Shown: in pieces, positions 9,397 through 21,234 of the stretch
Layout of the letters: each line of letters opens with the position of its first letter
How positions within the stretch are numbered: the stretch's first letter is position 1
Assembly (NCBI RefSeq): GCF_011386835.1
Contig: NW_027053043.1
Coordinates: 1-64,000, forward strand
Length of the DNA stretch: 64,000 bases
Direction of reading: 5' to 3'
Origin: Chrysemys picta bellii
Lineage: Eukaryota > Chordata > Testudines > Emydidae
Notes under the pieces: model-generated
What the model saw: the letters and a program-made list of their open reading frames with translations, nothing else
The model's database searches: none
What the model was told of the DNA's origin: nothing
Translations under genes and position numbers: made by a program

Positions 9397-12241
9397 ATGG
9401 GATCCTGGGAGGAAGCACAAGCAGGAGAGCGCAAGGGGGGAGGACTCCTGTCTCATGCTGAGAAAGAGGGACGATCGATGAGTTATCTTAAGTGCCTATA
9501 CACAAATGCAAGAAGCCTGGGAAACAAGCTGGGAGAACTGGAAGTCCTGGCACAGTCAGGGAACTATGATGTGATTGGAATAACAGAGACTTGGTGGGAT
9601 AACTCACATGACTGGAGTACTGTCATGGATGGATATAAACTGTTCAGGAAGGACAGGCAGGGTAGAAAAGGTGGGGGAGTTGCGTTGTATGTAAGAGAGG
9701 AGTATGACTGCTCAGAGCTCCTGTATGAAACTGCAGAAAAACCTGAGAGTCTCTGGATAAAGTTGAGAAGTGTGAGCAACAAGGGGGATGTCGTGGTTGG
9801 AGTCTGCTATAGACCACCAGACCAGGGGGATGAGGTGGACGAGGCTTTCTTCTGGCAACTAGCAGAAGTTGTTAGATCGCAGGCCCTGGTTCTCATGGGA
9901 GACTTTAATCACCCTGATATCTGCTGGGAGAGCAATACAGCGGTGCACAGACAATCCAGGAAATTTTTGGAAAGTGTAGGGGACAATTTCCTGGTGCAAG
10001 TGCTGGAGGAACCAACTAGGGGCAGAGCTTTTCTTGACCTGCTACTCACAAACAGGGAAGAATTAATAGGGGAAGCAAAAGTGGATGGGAACCTGGGAGG
10101 CAGTGGCCATGAGATGGTCTAGTTCAGGATCCTGTCACAAGGAAGAAAGGAGAGCAGCAGAATACGGACCCTGGACTTCAGAAAAGCAGACTTTGACTCC
10201 CTCAGGGAACAGATGGGCAGGATCCCCTGGGAGAATAACATGAAGGGCAAAGGGGTCCAGGAGAGCTGGCTGTATTTTAAAGAATCCTTATTGAGGTTGC
10301 AGGAACAAACCATCCCTATGTGTAGAAAGAATAGTAAATATGGCAGACCAGCTTGGCTAAACAGTGAAATCCTTGCTGATCTTAAACGCAAAAAAGAAGC
10401 TTACAAGAAGTGGAAGATTGGACAAATGACCAGGGAGGAGTATAAAAATATTGCTCAGGCATGCAGGAGTGAAATCAGGAAGGCCAAATCACATTTGGAG
10501 TTGCAGTTAGCAAGAGATGTTAAGAGTAACAAGAAGGGTTTCTACAGGTATGTTAGCAAGAAGAAGAAAATCAAGGAAAGTGTGGGCCCCCTACTGAATG
10601 AGGGAGGCAACCTAGTGACCGAGGATGTGGAAAAAGCTAATGTACTCAATGATTTTTTTGCCTCTGTCTTCACGCACAAGGTCAGCTCCCAGATTGCTGC
10701 ACTGGGCAGTACAGCATGGGGAGAAGGTGACCAGCCCTCTGTGGAGAAAGAAGCGGTTCGGGACTATTAGAAAAACTGGACGTGCACAAGTCCATGGGGC
10801 CGGGTGCGCTGCATCCGAGGGTGCTAAAGGAGTTGGCGGGTGAGATTGCAGAGCCATTAGCCATTATTTTTGAAAACTCATGGCGATCGGGGGAGGTCCC
10901 AGATGACTGGAAAAAGGCGAATGTCGTGCCCACCTTTAAAAAAGGGAAGGAGGAGGATCCGGGGAACTATAGGCCAGTCAGCCTCACCTCAGTCCCTGGA
11001 AAAATCATGGAGCAGGTCCTCAAGGAATCAATTATGAAACATTTAGAGGAGAGGAAAGTGATCAGGAACAGTCAGCATGGATTCATGAAGGGGAAGTCGT
11101 GCCTGACTAACCTAATTGCCTTCTATGATGAGATAACTGGCTCTGTGGATGAGGGGAAAGCAGTGGATGTGTTATTCCTTGACTTTTGCAAAGCTTTTGA
11201 TACGGTCTCCCACAGTATTCTTGCCGCCAAGTTAAAGAAGTATGGGCTGGATGAATGGACAGTAAGCTGGATAGAAAGCTGGCTAGATCGTCGGGCTCAA
11301 CGGGTAGTAATCAATGGCTCCATGTCTAGTTGGCAGCCGGTTTCAAGCGGAGTGCCCCAAGGGTCGGTCCTGAACCGGTTTTGTTTAATATCTTTATTAA
11401 TGATCTGGAGGATGGTGTGGACTGCACTCTCAGCAAGTTTGCAGATGACACTAAACTAGGAGGCGTGGTAGATACCCTAGAGGGTAGGGATCGGATACAG
11501 AGGGACCTAGACACATTAGAGGATTGGGCCGAAAAAAACCTGATGAGGTTCAACAAGGACAAGTGCAGAGTCCTGCACTTAGGACGGAAGAATCCCATGC
11601 ACTGCTACACACTAGGGACCGAATGGCTAGGTAGCAGTTCTGCAGAAAAGGACCTAGGGGTCACAGTGGACGAGAAGCTGGATATGAGTCAACAGTGTGC
11701 TCTTGTTGCCAAGAAGGCTAACGGCATTTTGGGCTGCATAAGTAGGGGCATTGCCAGCAGATCGAGGAACGTGATCATTCCCCTTTATTCGACATTGGTG
11801 AGGCCTCATCTGGAATACTGTGTCCAGTTTTGGGCCCCACACTAGAAGAAGGATGTGGAAAAATTGGAAAGAGTTCAGCGGAGGGCAACAAAAATGATTA
11901 GGGGTCTGGAGCACATGACTTATGAGGAGAGGCTGAGGGAACTGGGATTGTTTAGTCTCCAGAAGAGAAGAATGAGGGGGGATTTGATAGCAGCCTTCAA
12001 CTACGTGAAGGGGGGTTCCAAAGAGGATGGAGCTCGGCTGTTCTCAGTGGTGGCAGATGACAGAACAAGGAGCAATGGTCTCAAGTTGCAGTGGGGGAGG
12101 TCCAGGTTGGATATCAGGAAAAACTATTTCACTAGGAGGGTGGTGAAACACTGGAATGCGTTACCTAGGGAGGTGGTGGAGTCTCCTTCCTTGGAGGTTT
12201 TTAAGGCCCGGCTTGACAAAGCCCTGGCTGGGATGATTTAG
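9397..12241 (+). pseudogene. CR1-A0 ORF2: AP endonuclease plus reverse transcriptase, multiply broken
   Basis: ORF2 can be followed to 12241 through four lesions: TAG at 10120-10122 (a Glu codon in sister copies), a one-base deletion near 10769, a one-base deletion near 11372 and TAG at 11843-11845 (Tyr in sisters). The endonuclease shows [22 protein letters not shown] and [10 protein letters not shown], but its C-terminal SDH motif reads SGH, losing an active-site Asp. The RT shows [13 protein letters not shown], a DFxKAFDTV block (Cys replaces Ser), VPQGSVL and FADDTKLGG (motif C). The C-terminal tail ends [11 protein letters not shown]. It is inactive by any reading. Confidence 0.9.
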
Positions 12242-12324
12242 CTGGGAATTGGTCCTGCTTTGAGCAGGGGGTTGGACTAGATGACCTCTTGAAGTCCCTT
12301 CCAACTCTGATATTCTATGATTCT

Positions 12325-12454
12325 AACAGGGACGTCTGTTTTCTAGTAAAATCAGTAAAAGGAAAGGAGAAAACTCGAAAGAGGCTCCTGCTCGCACTCA
12401 CATACGTGAACCCTAATACGCTCTCAGTCCTCAAAGAGAGACCTCGAGAAGGAG
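12325..12454 (+). repeat. right copy of ~130-bp duplication flanking CR1-A0
   Basis: It matches 8082-8212 with about six substitutions, starts straight after the CR1 3' end and continues into normal monomer sequence. Confidence 0.75.
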
Positions 12455-13045
12455 ACTTGCTGAAGCAAAGCCACAAGGGTCTCTGAGGTTTCCCTGGCCC
12501 TGCGCCCCTGTCCTGCCTGGCTGATGTCAACATCTCTCTCTGAGGTAACCACCTCCCTAACACCTTTGACCAATAGGCTGAGCGCGTGCAAAAGGCTTTT
12601 GTGATGTCACTGCCACACCCACCCTTCCCCGGAAGTGCTAATGTCCTACTGCTAGCCTGACACTTTGAAGGTTTGAGCTACTCTCTGTGGATCACCCCAC
12701 TCAATGCCTGTTCATTCTAGGAAGCAAGTGCCGGATGATGCGGAGCTGGTGCATCACTTTGGCCGTGACGTCCTCCTGCTGCAAGGGAATGAGAACCTGT
12801 CAGAGACTCAAACGCCCCGAGGAATCAGCGGGAATTAAGGGCACCTGGAACCAGTACTACTTCCACCCATCACCTGCCCACCACTGAGGGATAAATTCAC
12901 CTCCTGAACCCCAGAATGGAGTCTTCTTGTCCTTTCTAGTAACCTCCAGTGCCAACCCCCCTCCTTGAAGGATGAGCTCCTGCTATCTCCCCCTCAGTGC
13001 CCTTGACAGCTGTTCCACCTCCAAACCACAGCTCAAGTTATTAGT

Positions 13046-16000
13046 ACCTTTGGACACAGACTGGCTAACCTAGTGAGGAGGGCTTTAAACTAGGTTCGAC
13101 GGGGTCAGGTGAGCAAAGCCCACAGGTAAGTGGGGAACATGGAGACCGGGGAGATGGGTCAAAAACGAGAGGGAGTGTGGGCTATATTGTCAGAGGGAAA
13201 GGAGGGTCAGGACAAAACTGGGAGGAAAGATCAAACCAGTATCTTAGATGCCTATATACAAATGCGAGAAGTATGGGGAATAAGCAGGAAGAACTGGAAG
13301 TGCTAATAAATAAATACAGCTATGACATTGTTGGCATCACTGAAACTTGGTGGGATAATACACATGATTGGAATGTTGGTGTGGATGGGTACAGCTTGCT
13401 CAGGAAGGATAGACAGGGGAAAAAGGGAGGAGGTGTTGCCTTGTATATTAAAAATGTACACACTTGGACTGAGGTAGAGATGGACATAGGAGACGGAAGT
13501 GTTGAGAGTCTCTGGGTTAGGCTAAAAGGGGTAAAAAACAAGGGAGATGTCATGCTAGGAGTCTACTACAGGCCACCTAACCAGGTGGAAGAGGTGGATG
13601 AGGCTTTTTTTAAGCAACTAACAAAATCATCCAAAGCCCAAGATTTGGTGGTGATGGGAGACTTCAACTATCCGAATATTTGTTGGGAAAATAACACAGC
13701 GGGGCACAGACTATCCAACAAATTCCTGGACTGCATTGGAGACAACTTTTTTTATTTCAGAAGGTTGAAAAAGCTACTAGGGGGCAAGCTGTTCTAGACT
13801 TGATTTTAACAAATAGGGAGGAACTCGTTGAGAATTTGAAAGTAGAAGGCAGCCTGGGTGAAAGTGATCATGAAATCATAGAGTTTGCAATTCTAAGGAA
13901 GGGTAGAAGGGAGAACAGCAAAATAGAGACAATGGATTTCAGGAAGGCAGATTTTGGTAAGCTCAGAGAGCTGATAGGTAAGGTCCCATGGGAATCAAGA
14001 CTGAGGGGAAAAACAACTGAGGAGAGTTGGCAGTTTTTCAAAGGGACACTATTAAGGGCCCAAAAGCAAGCTATTCCGCTGGTTAGGAAAGATAGAAAAT
14101 GTGGCAAAAGACCACCTTGGCTTAACCATGAGATCTTGCATGATCTAAAAAATAAAAAGGAGTCATATCAAAAATGGAAACTGGGACAGATTACAAAGGA
14201 TGAATATAGGCAAACAACACAGGAATGCAGGGGCAAGATTAGAAAGGCAAAGGCACAAAATGAGCTCAAACTAGCTACGGGAATAAAGGGAAACAAGAAG
14301 ACTTTTTATCAATACATTAGAAGCAAGAGGAAGACCAAAGACAGGGTAGGCCCGCTGCTTAGTGAAGAGGGAGAAACAGTAACAGGAAACTTGGAAATGG
14401 CGGAGATGCTTAATGACTTCTTTGTTTCGGTCTTCACCGAGAAGTCTGAAGGAATGCCTAACATAGTGAATGCTAATGGGAAGGGGGTAGGTTTAGCAGA
14501 TAAAATAAAAAAAGAACAAGTTAAAAATCACTTAGAAAAGTTAGATGCCTGCAAGTCACCCGGGCCTGATGAAATGCATCCTAGAATACTCAAGGAGCTA
14601 ATAGAGGAGGTATCTGAGCCTCTAGCTATTATCTTTGGAAAATCATGGGAGACGGGAGAGATTCCAGAAGACTGGAAAAGGGCAAATATAGTGCCCATCT
14701 ATAAAAAGGGAAATAAAAACAACCCAGGAAACTACAGACCCCAGTGAGTTTAACTTCTGTGCCAGGGAAGATAATGGAGCAAGTAATAAAGGAAATCATC
14801 TGCAAACACTTGGAAGGTGGTAAGGTGATAGGGAACAGCCAGCATGGATTTGTGAAGAACAAATCATGTCAAACCAATCTGATAGCTTTCTTTGATAGGA
14901 TAACAAGCCTTGTGGATAAGGGTGAGGCTGTGGATGTGGTATACCTAGACTTTAGTAAGGCATTTGATACGGTCTCGCATGATATTCTTATTGATAAACT
15001 AGGCAAATACAATTTAGATGGGGCTACTATAAGGTGGGTGCATAACTGGCTGGATAACCGTACTCAGAGAGTTGTTATTAATAGTTCCCAATCCTGCTGG
15101 AAAGGCATAACGAGTGGGATATCGCAGGGGTCTGTTTTGGGACCGGCGCTGTTCAATATCTTCATCAACGACTTAGATATTGGCATAGAAAGTACGCTTA
15201 TTAAGTTTGCGGATGATACCAAACTGGGAGGGATTGCAACTGCTTTGGAGGACAGGGTCATAATTCAAAATGATCTGGACAAATTGGAGAAATGGTCTGA
15301 GTTAAAGAGGATGAAGTTTAACAAAGACAAATGCAAAGTGCTCCACTTAGGAAGGAACAATCAGTTTCACACATACAGAATGGGAAGAGACTGTCTAGGA
15401 AGGAGTACGGCAGAAAGGGATCTCGGGGTTATAGTGGACCACAAGCTAAATATGAGTCAACAGTGTGATGCTGTTGCAAAAAAAGCAAACCTGATTCTGG
15501 GATGTATTAACAGGTGTGTTGTGAGCAAGACACGAGAAGTCATTCTTCCGCTCTACTCTGCTCTGGTTAGGCCTCAGCTGGAGTATTGTGTCCAGTTCTG
15601 GGCACCGCATTTTAAAAAAGATGTGGAGAAATTGGAAAGGGTCCAGAGAAGAGCAACAAGAATGATTAAAGGTCTTGAGAACATGACCTATGAAGGAAGG
15701 CTGAAAGAATTGGCTTTGTTTAGTTTGGAAAAGAGAAGACTGAGAGGAGACATGATAGCAGTTTTCAGGTATTAAAAAGGGTGTCATAAGGAGGAGGGAG
15801 AAAACTTGTTCACCTTAGCCTCTAAGGATAGAACCAGAAGCAATGGGTTTAAAGTGCAGCAAGGGAGGTCTAGGTTGGACATTAGGAAAAAGTTCCTAAC
15901 TGTCAGGGTGGTTAAACACTGGAATAAATTGCCGAGGGAGGTTGTGGAATCTCCATCTCTTGAGATATTTAAGAGTAGGTTAGATAAATGTCTATCAGGG

Positions 16001-16099
16001 ATGGTCTAGATGGTATTTGGTCCTGCCACGCGGGCAGGGGACTGGACTCGATGACCTCTCGAGGTCCCTTCCAGTCCGATAATCTATGAATGTATGAAA
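13046..16099 (+). mobile_element. CR1 LINE, 5'-truncated (CR1-B1)
   Basis: Monomer sequence breaks at 'caagttat' and CR1 begins at the very end of ORF1 ('ctggctaacctagtgaggagggc'). It runs through ORF2 to a 3' end 'aatctatgaatgtatga', after which the monomer resumes at 'ttctccaccccc'. No clear target duplication is visible. It is a different subfamily from CR1-A, with ORF2 clearly diverged. Copies with the same break points are at ~32330-35377 and ~59897-62861. Confidence 0.9.
13177..16009 (+). pseudogene. CR1-B1 ORF2: endonuclease plus reverse transcriptase, three lesions
   Basis: The endonuclease N-part (13177-13797) has [22 protein letters not shown] and [10 protein letters not shown]. 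Two extra T's in a T-run near 13750 shift the frame, and the rest (SDHEIIEF) continues at 13800. A two-base insertion near 14742 ('accccagtgag') splits NYRP from SLTSVPGK; the RT continues from 14744 with [12 protein letters not shown] and [12 protein letters not shown] at 15773-15775 interrupts the tail where sister copies have Leu. Termination is at 16009 (CLSGMV). The two-base insertion is shared with B2 and B3; the T-run lesion and the TAA are private. Confidence 0.9.
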
Positions 16100-16250
16100 A
16101 AAACACTGTTCTCCACCCCCACCCAGGTTGGCCAGGGAGGCGGCTCTAGCAGGGGGGGCAGGAGGGATTCTGGCAGCAGTGAAGTGGGTTGCGGGGAAGT
16201 TGAGATCTTCACCCAAGTCATCCCAGACACTAATGCTAAGCCACAGGATG

Positions 16251-18405
16251 GCAGCATCTAGTGTTAGTGGAGTCCAAACACTATTTCAACCCCACAGTTT
16301 TCGAGGAACAGGAGAAAGGACAAAAGAAGTAAGAGATGAAGAGAAAGGAAGGAGGGATGGAGGAAAAGGTAAAACAAAAAGGACAAACCCTAATGTCCCC
16401 CAGTGATTCTACGGCACAAAATCCAAGGGATGGAATAAAATTCTGCCATCTTAAACTACTGTTTTCCATGCCTAGAATTCAGCTGGCACCAGATGGATCA
16501 GACTGAGCAGCTGCCAAAACCTCTTGGAGGCTCTTACCTTCTAAACAGGGACGTCTGTTTTCTAGTAAAATCAGTAAAAGGAAAGGAGAAAACTCGAAAG
16601 TGGCTCCTGCACGCACTCACGTACGTGAACCCTAATACTCTCTCAGTCCTCAAAGAGAGACCTCGAGAAGGAGACTTGCTGAAGCAAAGCCACAGGGGTC
16701 TCTGAGGTTTCCCTGGCCCTGTGCTCCTCTCCTGCCAGGCTGATGTCAGCATCTCTCTCGGAGGTCACCACCTCCCTAACACATTTGACCAATAAGCTGA
16801 CATCCTGCAAAAGGCCTTTGTGATGTCACTGCCACACCCAACCAAACCCTCAAGTGCTAATGTCCTGCTGCTGGCCTGACACTTTGAAGGTTTGAGGTTG
16901 TCATAACTATAAAGGGAAGGGTAACAGCTGTCCTGTGTACAGTACTATAAAATCCCTCCTGGCCAGAGACTCCAAAATCCTTTTCCCTGTAAAGGGTTAA
17001 GAAGCTCAGGTAACCTGGCTGGCATCTCTCCTATTTCAAACAAGGCGTGTTAGTTTTCCTTTGTTTTCTCAACTTGTAAATGTACCTTTTATTAGAGTGT
17101 TTATCTTTGTTTGCTGTACTTTGAACCTAAGACTAGAGGGGAGTCCTCTGAGCTCTTTAAGTTTGATTACCCTGTAAGGTTAATTTCCATACTGATTTTA
17201 CAGAGATGATTTTTACCTTTTTCTTTAATTAAAAGCCTTATTTACAACAACCTGATTGATTTTTCCTTGTTTTAAGATCCAAGGAGTTTGGATCTTGATT
17301 CACCAGGAGTTGGTGGGAGGAAGGAGGGGGGATGGTTAATTTCTCCTTGTTTTAAGATCCAAGGGGGTTGGATCTGTATTCACCAGGGAATTGGTGAAAG
17401 GTTTCTCAAGGCTACCCAGGGGAGGAAATTAGCCTTGGGATGGTGGTTAAGCTTAGAAGTTTTCATGCAGGCCCCTACATTTGTACCCTAAACTTCAAAG
17501 TGGGGATACAGCCTTGACACAGGCACTCTCTGTGGATCACCCCACTCAATGCGTCTTCATTCTAGGAAGCAAGCCGGCTAGACAGTAAAACATCACAGGC
17601 TGCTCCCAATACTACACTCAGTGATTCCAAAATTAGGGGACTTTATGGCCAGAAGAGACCTTTAGAGCATCTCATCTAACCCCTTGCATACCATAGGCTT
17701 GCTGTATAGTACAATAGTTACTTTTTGGGCACACACATTCCAGAAAGGCATCTAGTCTTCATTCAATGACATCAAGAGATGGAGAATCCACCACTTTCCC
17801 TTTTAGTGAGTGCCAGGGGGCTCCATTTCCCCTTCCACTAGTTCCCCATTTACAGTGAGCCAGAGCAGTACCTGCAGCAGGGAGCGGGAGTTGCTGAAAT
17901 ACTCAGAGGAACAACCCGTGCAGTGTCTCAGGCACCTGGCGCAAGTGGCGGATGATGCGGGTGCATCACTTTGGCCGTGACGTCCTCCTGCTGCAAGGGA
18001 ACGAGAACCTGTCAGAGACTCAAACGCCCCGAGGAATCAGCGGGAATTAAGGGCACCGGGAACCAGCAGTATTTCCACTCAGCACCTGCCCACCGCTGAG
18101 GGATGAATTCACCTCCTGAACCCCAGAATGGAGTCTTCTTGTCCTTTCTAGTAACCTCCAGTGCCAAATCCCCTCCTTGAAGGGTGAGCTGCTGCTACCT
18201 CCCTCTCAGTGCCCTTGACAGATGTTCCACCACCAAACCACAGCTCAAGTTATGAGAACCCTCTTCTCCACCCCCACCCAGGTTGGCCAGAGAGGCGGCT
18301 CTAGCAGGGGTGGCAGGAGGGATTCTGCCAGCAGTGAAGTGGGTTCCGGGGAGGTTGAGATCTTGCCCCAAGTCATCCCAGACACCAATGCTAATCGACA
18401 CGATG
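16251..18405 (+). repeat. macrosatellite M2 (carries TGTCA...TGACA element)
   Basis: M2 is 2155 bp, or ~1534 without the 621-bp element at 16899-17519. The (CA)n and its flank are deleted ('cacagttttcgaggaacagg'). Counterpart: M9. Confidence 0.85.
16899..17519 (+). mobile_element. LTR-like element (solo), TGTCA...TGACA, internally deleted
   Basis: It is inserted in the monomer between 'aaggtttgag' and 'actctctgtgg'. The termini are TGTCA and TGACA, a perfect 5-bp inverted pair starting TG and ending CA, as in LTRs. Flanking GAGGT and CAGGC resemble an eroded 5-bp target duplication. A TATA-like 'tactataaaat' lies near 16944. Compared with the copy at 36179 it lacks ~150 bp after 'ctggctggcatct' and one of three ~79-bp internal repeats. 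I see no coding region; the superfamily is unassigned. Confidence 0.7.
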
Positions 18406-19918
18406 GCAGCATCTAGTGTCAGTGGAGTCCAAGCACTATTTCAACCACACAGGTTTGGATGAACTCCCCACAAAGGGAGGTGAAGAGCACCCCCAGCAAC
18501 ACACAAACACACACACACACACACACAAACCACTCCCGGTGGTGGGAGGGGAACAGGAGAAAGGACAAAAGAAGTAAGAGATGAAGAGAAAGGAAGAAGG
18601 GAGGGAGGAAAAGGTAAAACGAAAAGGACAAACACTAATGTCCCCAGTGATTCTACGGGACAAAATCACAGGGAGGGAATAAAATACTGCCACCTTGAAC
18701 TAGTGTTTTCCATGCTTAGAATTCAGCTGGCACCAGGTGGATCAGACTGAACAGGATACAAACCTCTCCGAGGCACTTACTTTCCTCAGAGAGAGACCTC
18801 AAGGAGGAGACTTGCTGAAGCAAAGCCAGAGGGGTCTCTGAGGTTTCCCTGGCCCTCATGTCAGCATCTCTCTCTGATGTCAGCATCTCTCTCTGAGGTC
18901 ACCACCTCCCTAACACATTTGACCAATAAGCTGACGTCCTGCAAAAGGCCTTTGTGATGTCACTGCCACACCCAACCAAACCCTGAAGTGCTAATGTCCT
19001 CCTGCTGGCCTGACACTTTGAAGGTTTGAGCTACTCTGTGTGAATCACCCCACTCAATGGATCTTCATTCTAGGAAGCAAGCCGGCTAGACAATAAAACA
19101 TCAGAGGCTGCTCCCAATGCTACACTCCGTGTTTCCAAAATTACTACACTTTATGGCCAGAAGAGACCTTTAGAGCATCTCATCTAAGCCCCTGCATATC
19201 ATGGGCTTCCTGTATAGTACAATAGTTACTTTTTGGGCACAAACATTCCAGAAAGGTATCTAGTCTAAATTAAATGACATTAAGAGATGGAGAATCCATC
19301 ACTTTCCCTTTTAGTGAGTGCCAGGGGGCTCCATTTCCCCTTCCACTAGCTCCCCATTTACAGTGAGCCAGAGCAGTACCTGCAGCAGGGAGCGGGAGTT
19401 CCTGAAGGCCTCAGAGGCGCAGCCCCTGCAGTGTCTCAGGCACGTGGCGTAAGTGCAGGATGATGCGGAGCTGGTGCATCATTTTGGCCGTGACGTCCTC
19501 CTGCTGCAAGGGAACGAGAACCTGTCAGAGACTCAAAGGCCCCGAGGAATCAGGGGGAATTAAGGGAACCTGGAACCAGCAGTATTTCCACCCAGCACCT
19601 GCCCATCAATGAGAGATGAATTCACCTCCTGAACCCCAAAATGGAGTCTTCTTGTCCTTTCTAGAAACCTCCAGAGCCAACCCCCCTCCTTGTAGGGTGA
19701 GCTCCTGCTACCTCCTGCTCAGTGCCCTTCACAGATATTCCACCTCCAAACCACAGCTCAAGTCATCCGAACCCTCTTCTCCACCCCGACACAGGTTGGG
19801 CTGGGAGGCGGCTCTAACAGGGTGTGCAGGAGGGATTCTGACAGCAGTGAAGTGGGTTGCAGGGAGGTTGAGATCTTGACCCAAGTCATCCCAGACACTA
19901 ATGCTAAGTCACACAATG
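18406..19918 (+). repeat. macrosatellite M3
   Basis: M3 is 1513 bp without inserts. About 115 bp around 'ggacgtctgttttctag' is missing ('gcacttactttcctcagagagag'), a deletion shared with M10 and M14. The antisense CR1 relic is at ~19130-19315. Confidence 0.85.
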
Positions 19919-20145
19919 GCAGCATCTACTGTCAGTGGGGTCCAAGCACTATTTCAACCCCACAGTTTTGGATCAACTCCCCACAAGGGGAGGAGAAGAG
20001 AACCATCAGCACCACACACACACACACACCACTCCTGGTGGTGTGAGGGGAACAAGAGAAAGGACAAAAGAAGTAAGAGATGAAGAGAAAGGAAGGAGGG
20101 ATGGAGGAAAAGGTAAAAGGAAAAGGACAAACCCTAATGTCCCCA

Positions 20146-20622
20146 TGTCGGACATCAGGAATGGTAACATACATAAGCCAGTATGTGAACACTTCAATCT
20201 CCCTGGTCATTCTATTACAGATTTAAAAGTCACTATCATTGAACAAAAAAACTTCAGAAACAGACTTCAAAGAGAAACAGCAGAACTAAAATTCATTTGC
20301 AAATTCAACACCATTAATCTGGGCTTGAATAGGGACTGGGAGTGGCTGGCTCACTACAGAAGCAGCTTTTCCTCTCCTGGAATTGACACCTCCTCATCTA
20401 TTATTTGGAGTGGACTACATCCACCCTGATTTTTGAATTGGCCCTGTCAACACTGGTTCTCCACTTGTGAAGTAACTCCCTGCTCTCCATGTGTCAGTAT
20501 ATAATCCCTGCATCTGTAACTTTCACTCTATGCATCCGAAGAAGTGAGGTTTTTACTCACGAAAGCTTATGCCCAAATAAATCTGTTAGTCTTTAAGGTG
20601 CCACCAGACTCCTTGTTGTTTT
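20146..20622 (+). mobile_element. Penelope-like element (PLE-2), single 5'-truncated copy F1
   Basis: This 477-bp piece covers the end of the GIY-YIG frame (stop near 20429), the 3' region and a terminus 'ccttgttgtttt'. It is flanked by a 13-bp target duplication, CCTAATGTCCCCA (20133-20145) and CCTAATATCCCCA (20623-20635), with one mismatch. The same insertion in M11 and M15 is 3422 bp because a complete unit follows the fragment. F1 has seven A's in the endonuclease A-run, as in complete units, where F2 and F3 have eight. Confidence 0.88.
20532..20573 (+). ncRNA. hammerhead-like motif, PLE-2 F1
   Basis: A CCGAAGA box (U to C relative to the hammerhead consensus) is followed by a perfect 5-bp hairpin GTGAG/CTCAC, GAAA and GC-TTAT-GC. 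The changed base and missing U16.1 suggest a dead relic of the motif seen in PLE-1. Confidence 0.35.
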
Positions 20623-21234
20623 CCTAATATCCCCAGTGATTCTACGGGACAAAATCCCAGGGAGGGAATAAAATTCTGCCACCTTAAACTAGTGTTTTCC
20701 ATGCCTAGAATTCAGATGGCACCAGGTGGATCAGACTGAACAGGTTACAAACCTCTCTGAGGCACTTACTTTCTCAACAGGGCCTTCTGTTTTCTAGTAA
20801 AATGGGTAAAAGGAAAGGAGAAAACACGAAAGAGGCTCCTGCTCACACTCACATATGTGAACCCTAATACTCTCTCAGTCCTCAAAGAGAGCTCGAGAAG
20901 GAGACTTGCTGAAGCAAAGCCACAGGGGTCTCTGAGGTTTCCCTGGCCCTGCGCCCCTGTTTTGCCTGGCTGATGTGAGCATCTCTCTCTGAGGTCACCA
21001 CCTCCCTAACAACTTTGACCAATAGGCTGAGCTCCTGCAAAAGGCCTTTGTGATGTCACTGCCACACGCACCCATCCCCTGAAGTGCTAATGTCCTGCTG
21101 CTGGCCTGACACTTTGAAGGTTTGAGCTACTCTCTGTGGATCACCCCACTCAATGCGTCTTCATTCTAGGAAGCAAGCCGGTTAGACAGTAAAACATTAG
21201 AGGCTGCTCCCAATGCTACACTCAGTGTTTCCAA

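Larger units (their letters stand above)
8213..12324 (+). mobile_element. CR1 LINE, near full length (CR1-A0)
   Basis: The element has a 5' leader from 8213, ORF1 with an esterase domain, ORF2 (endonuclease plus RT) and a short 3' UTR ending 'gatattctatgattcta', the octamer-type end of CR1. At ~4.1 kb it is close to the 4-4.5 kb expected of a complete CR1. It is the only copy here that keeps ORF1; the others are 5'-truncated, as is typical of CR1. It belongs to the same subfamily as the copies at 24951 and 47540. Confidence 0.92.
7714..16250 (+). repeat. macrosatellite M1 (carries CR1-A0 and CR1-B1)
   Basis: This monomer is split by CR1-A0 (8213-12324) and CR1-B1 (~13046-16099). It lacks ~350 bp, including the antisense CR1 relic: at ~12728 sequence before the relic joins sequence after it at a shared GCAAG, an apparent microhomology deletion. 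Confidence 0.8.

Noticed and set aside
16493..16705. 65-70-codon frame starting MDQTEQ and containing KGKEKTRKRLLL in several monomers
   Set aside because: It looked gene-like because it repeats, but CR1-A truncates it in M6 and M13, it is deleted in M3, M10 and M14, and nothing suggests selection or a known family.
17855..18060. Exon-like segment (QSSTCSRERELL...DDAELVHH) in each monomer, faintly reminiscent of multi-copy HEAT-repeat genes
   Set aside because: Several monomers have 5-base or other frame-breaking indels here ('gatgcgggtgcatc' against 'gatgcggagctggtgcatc'). The resemblance was too weak to name a family.
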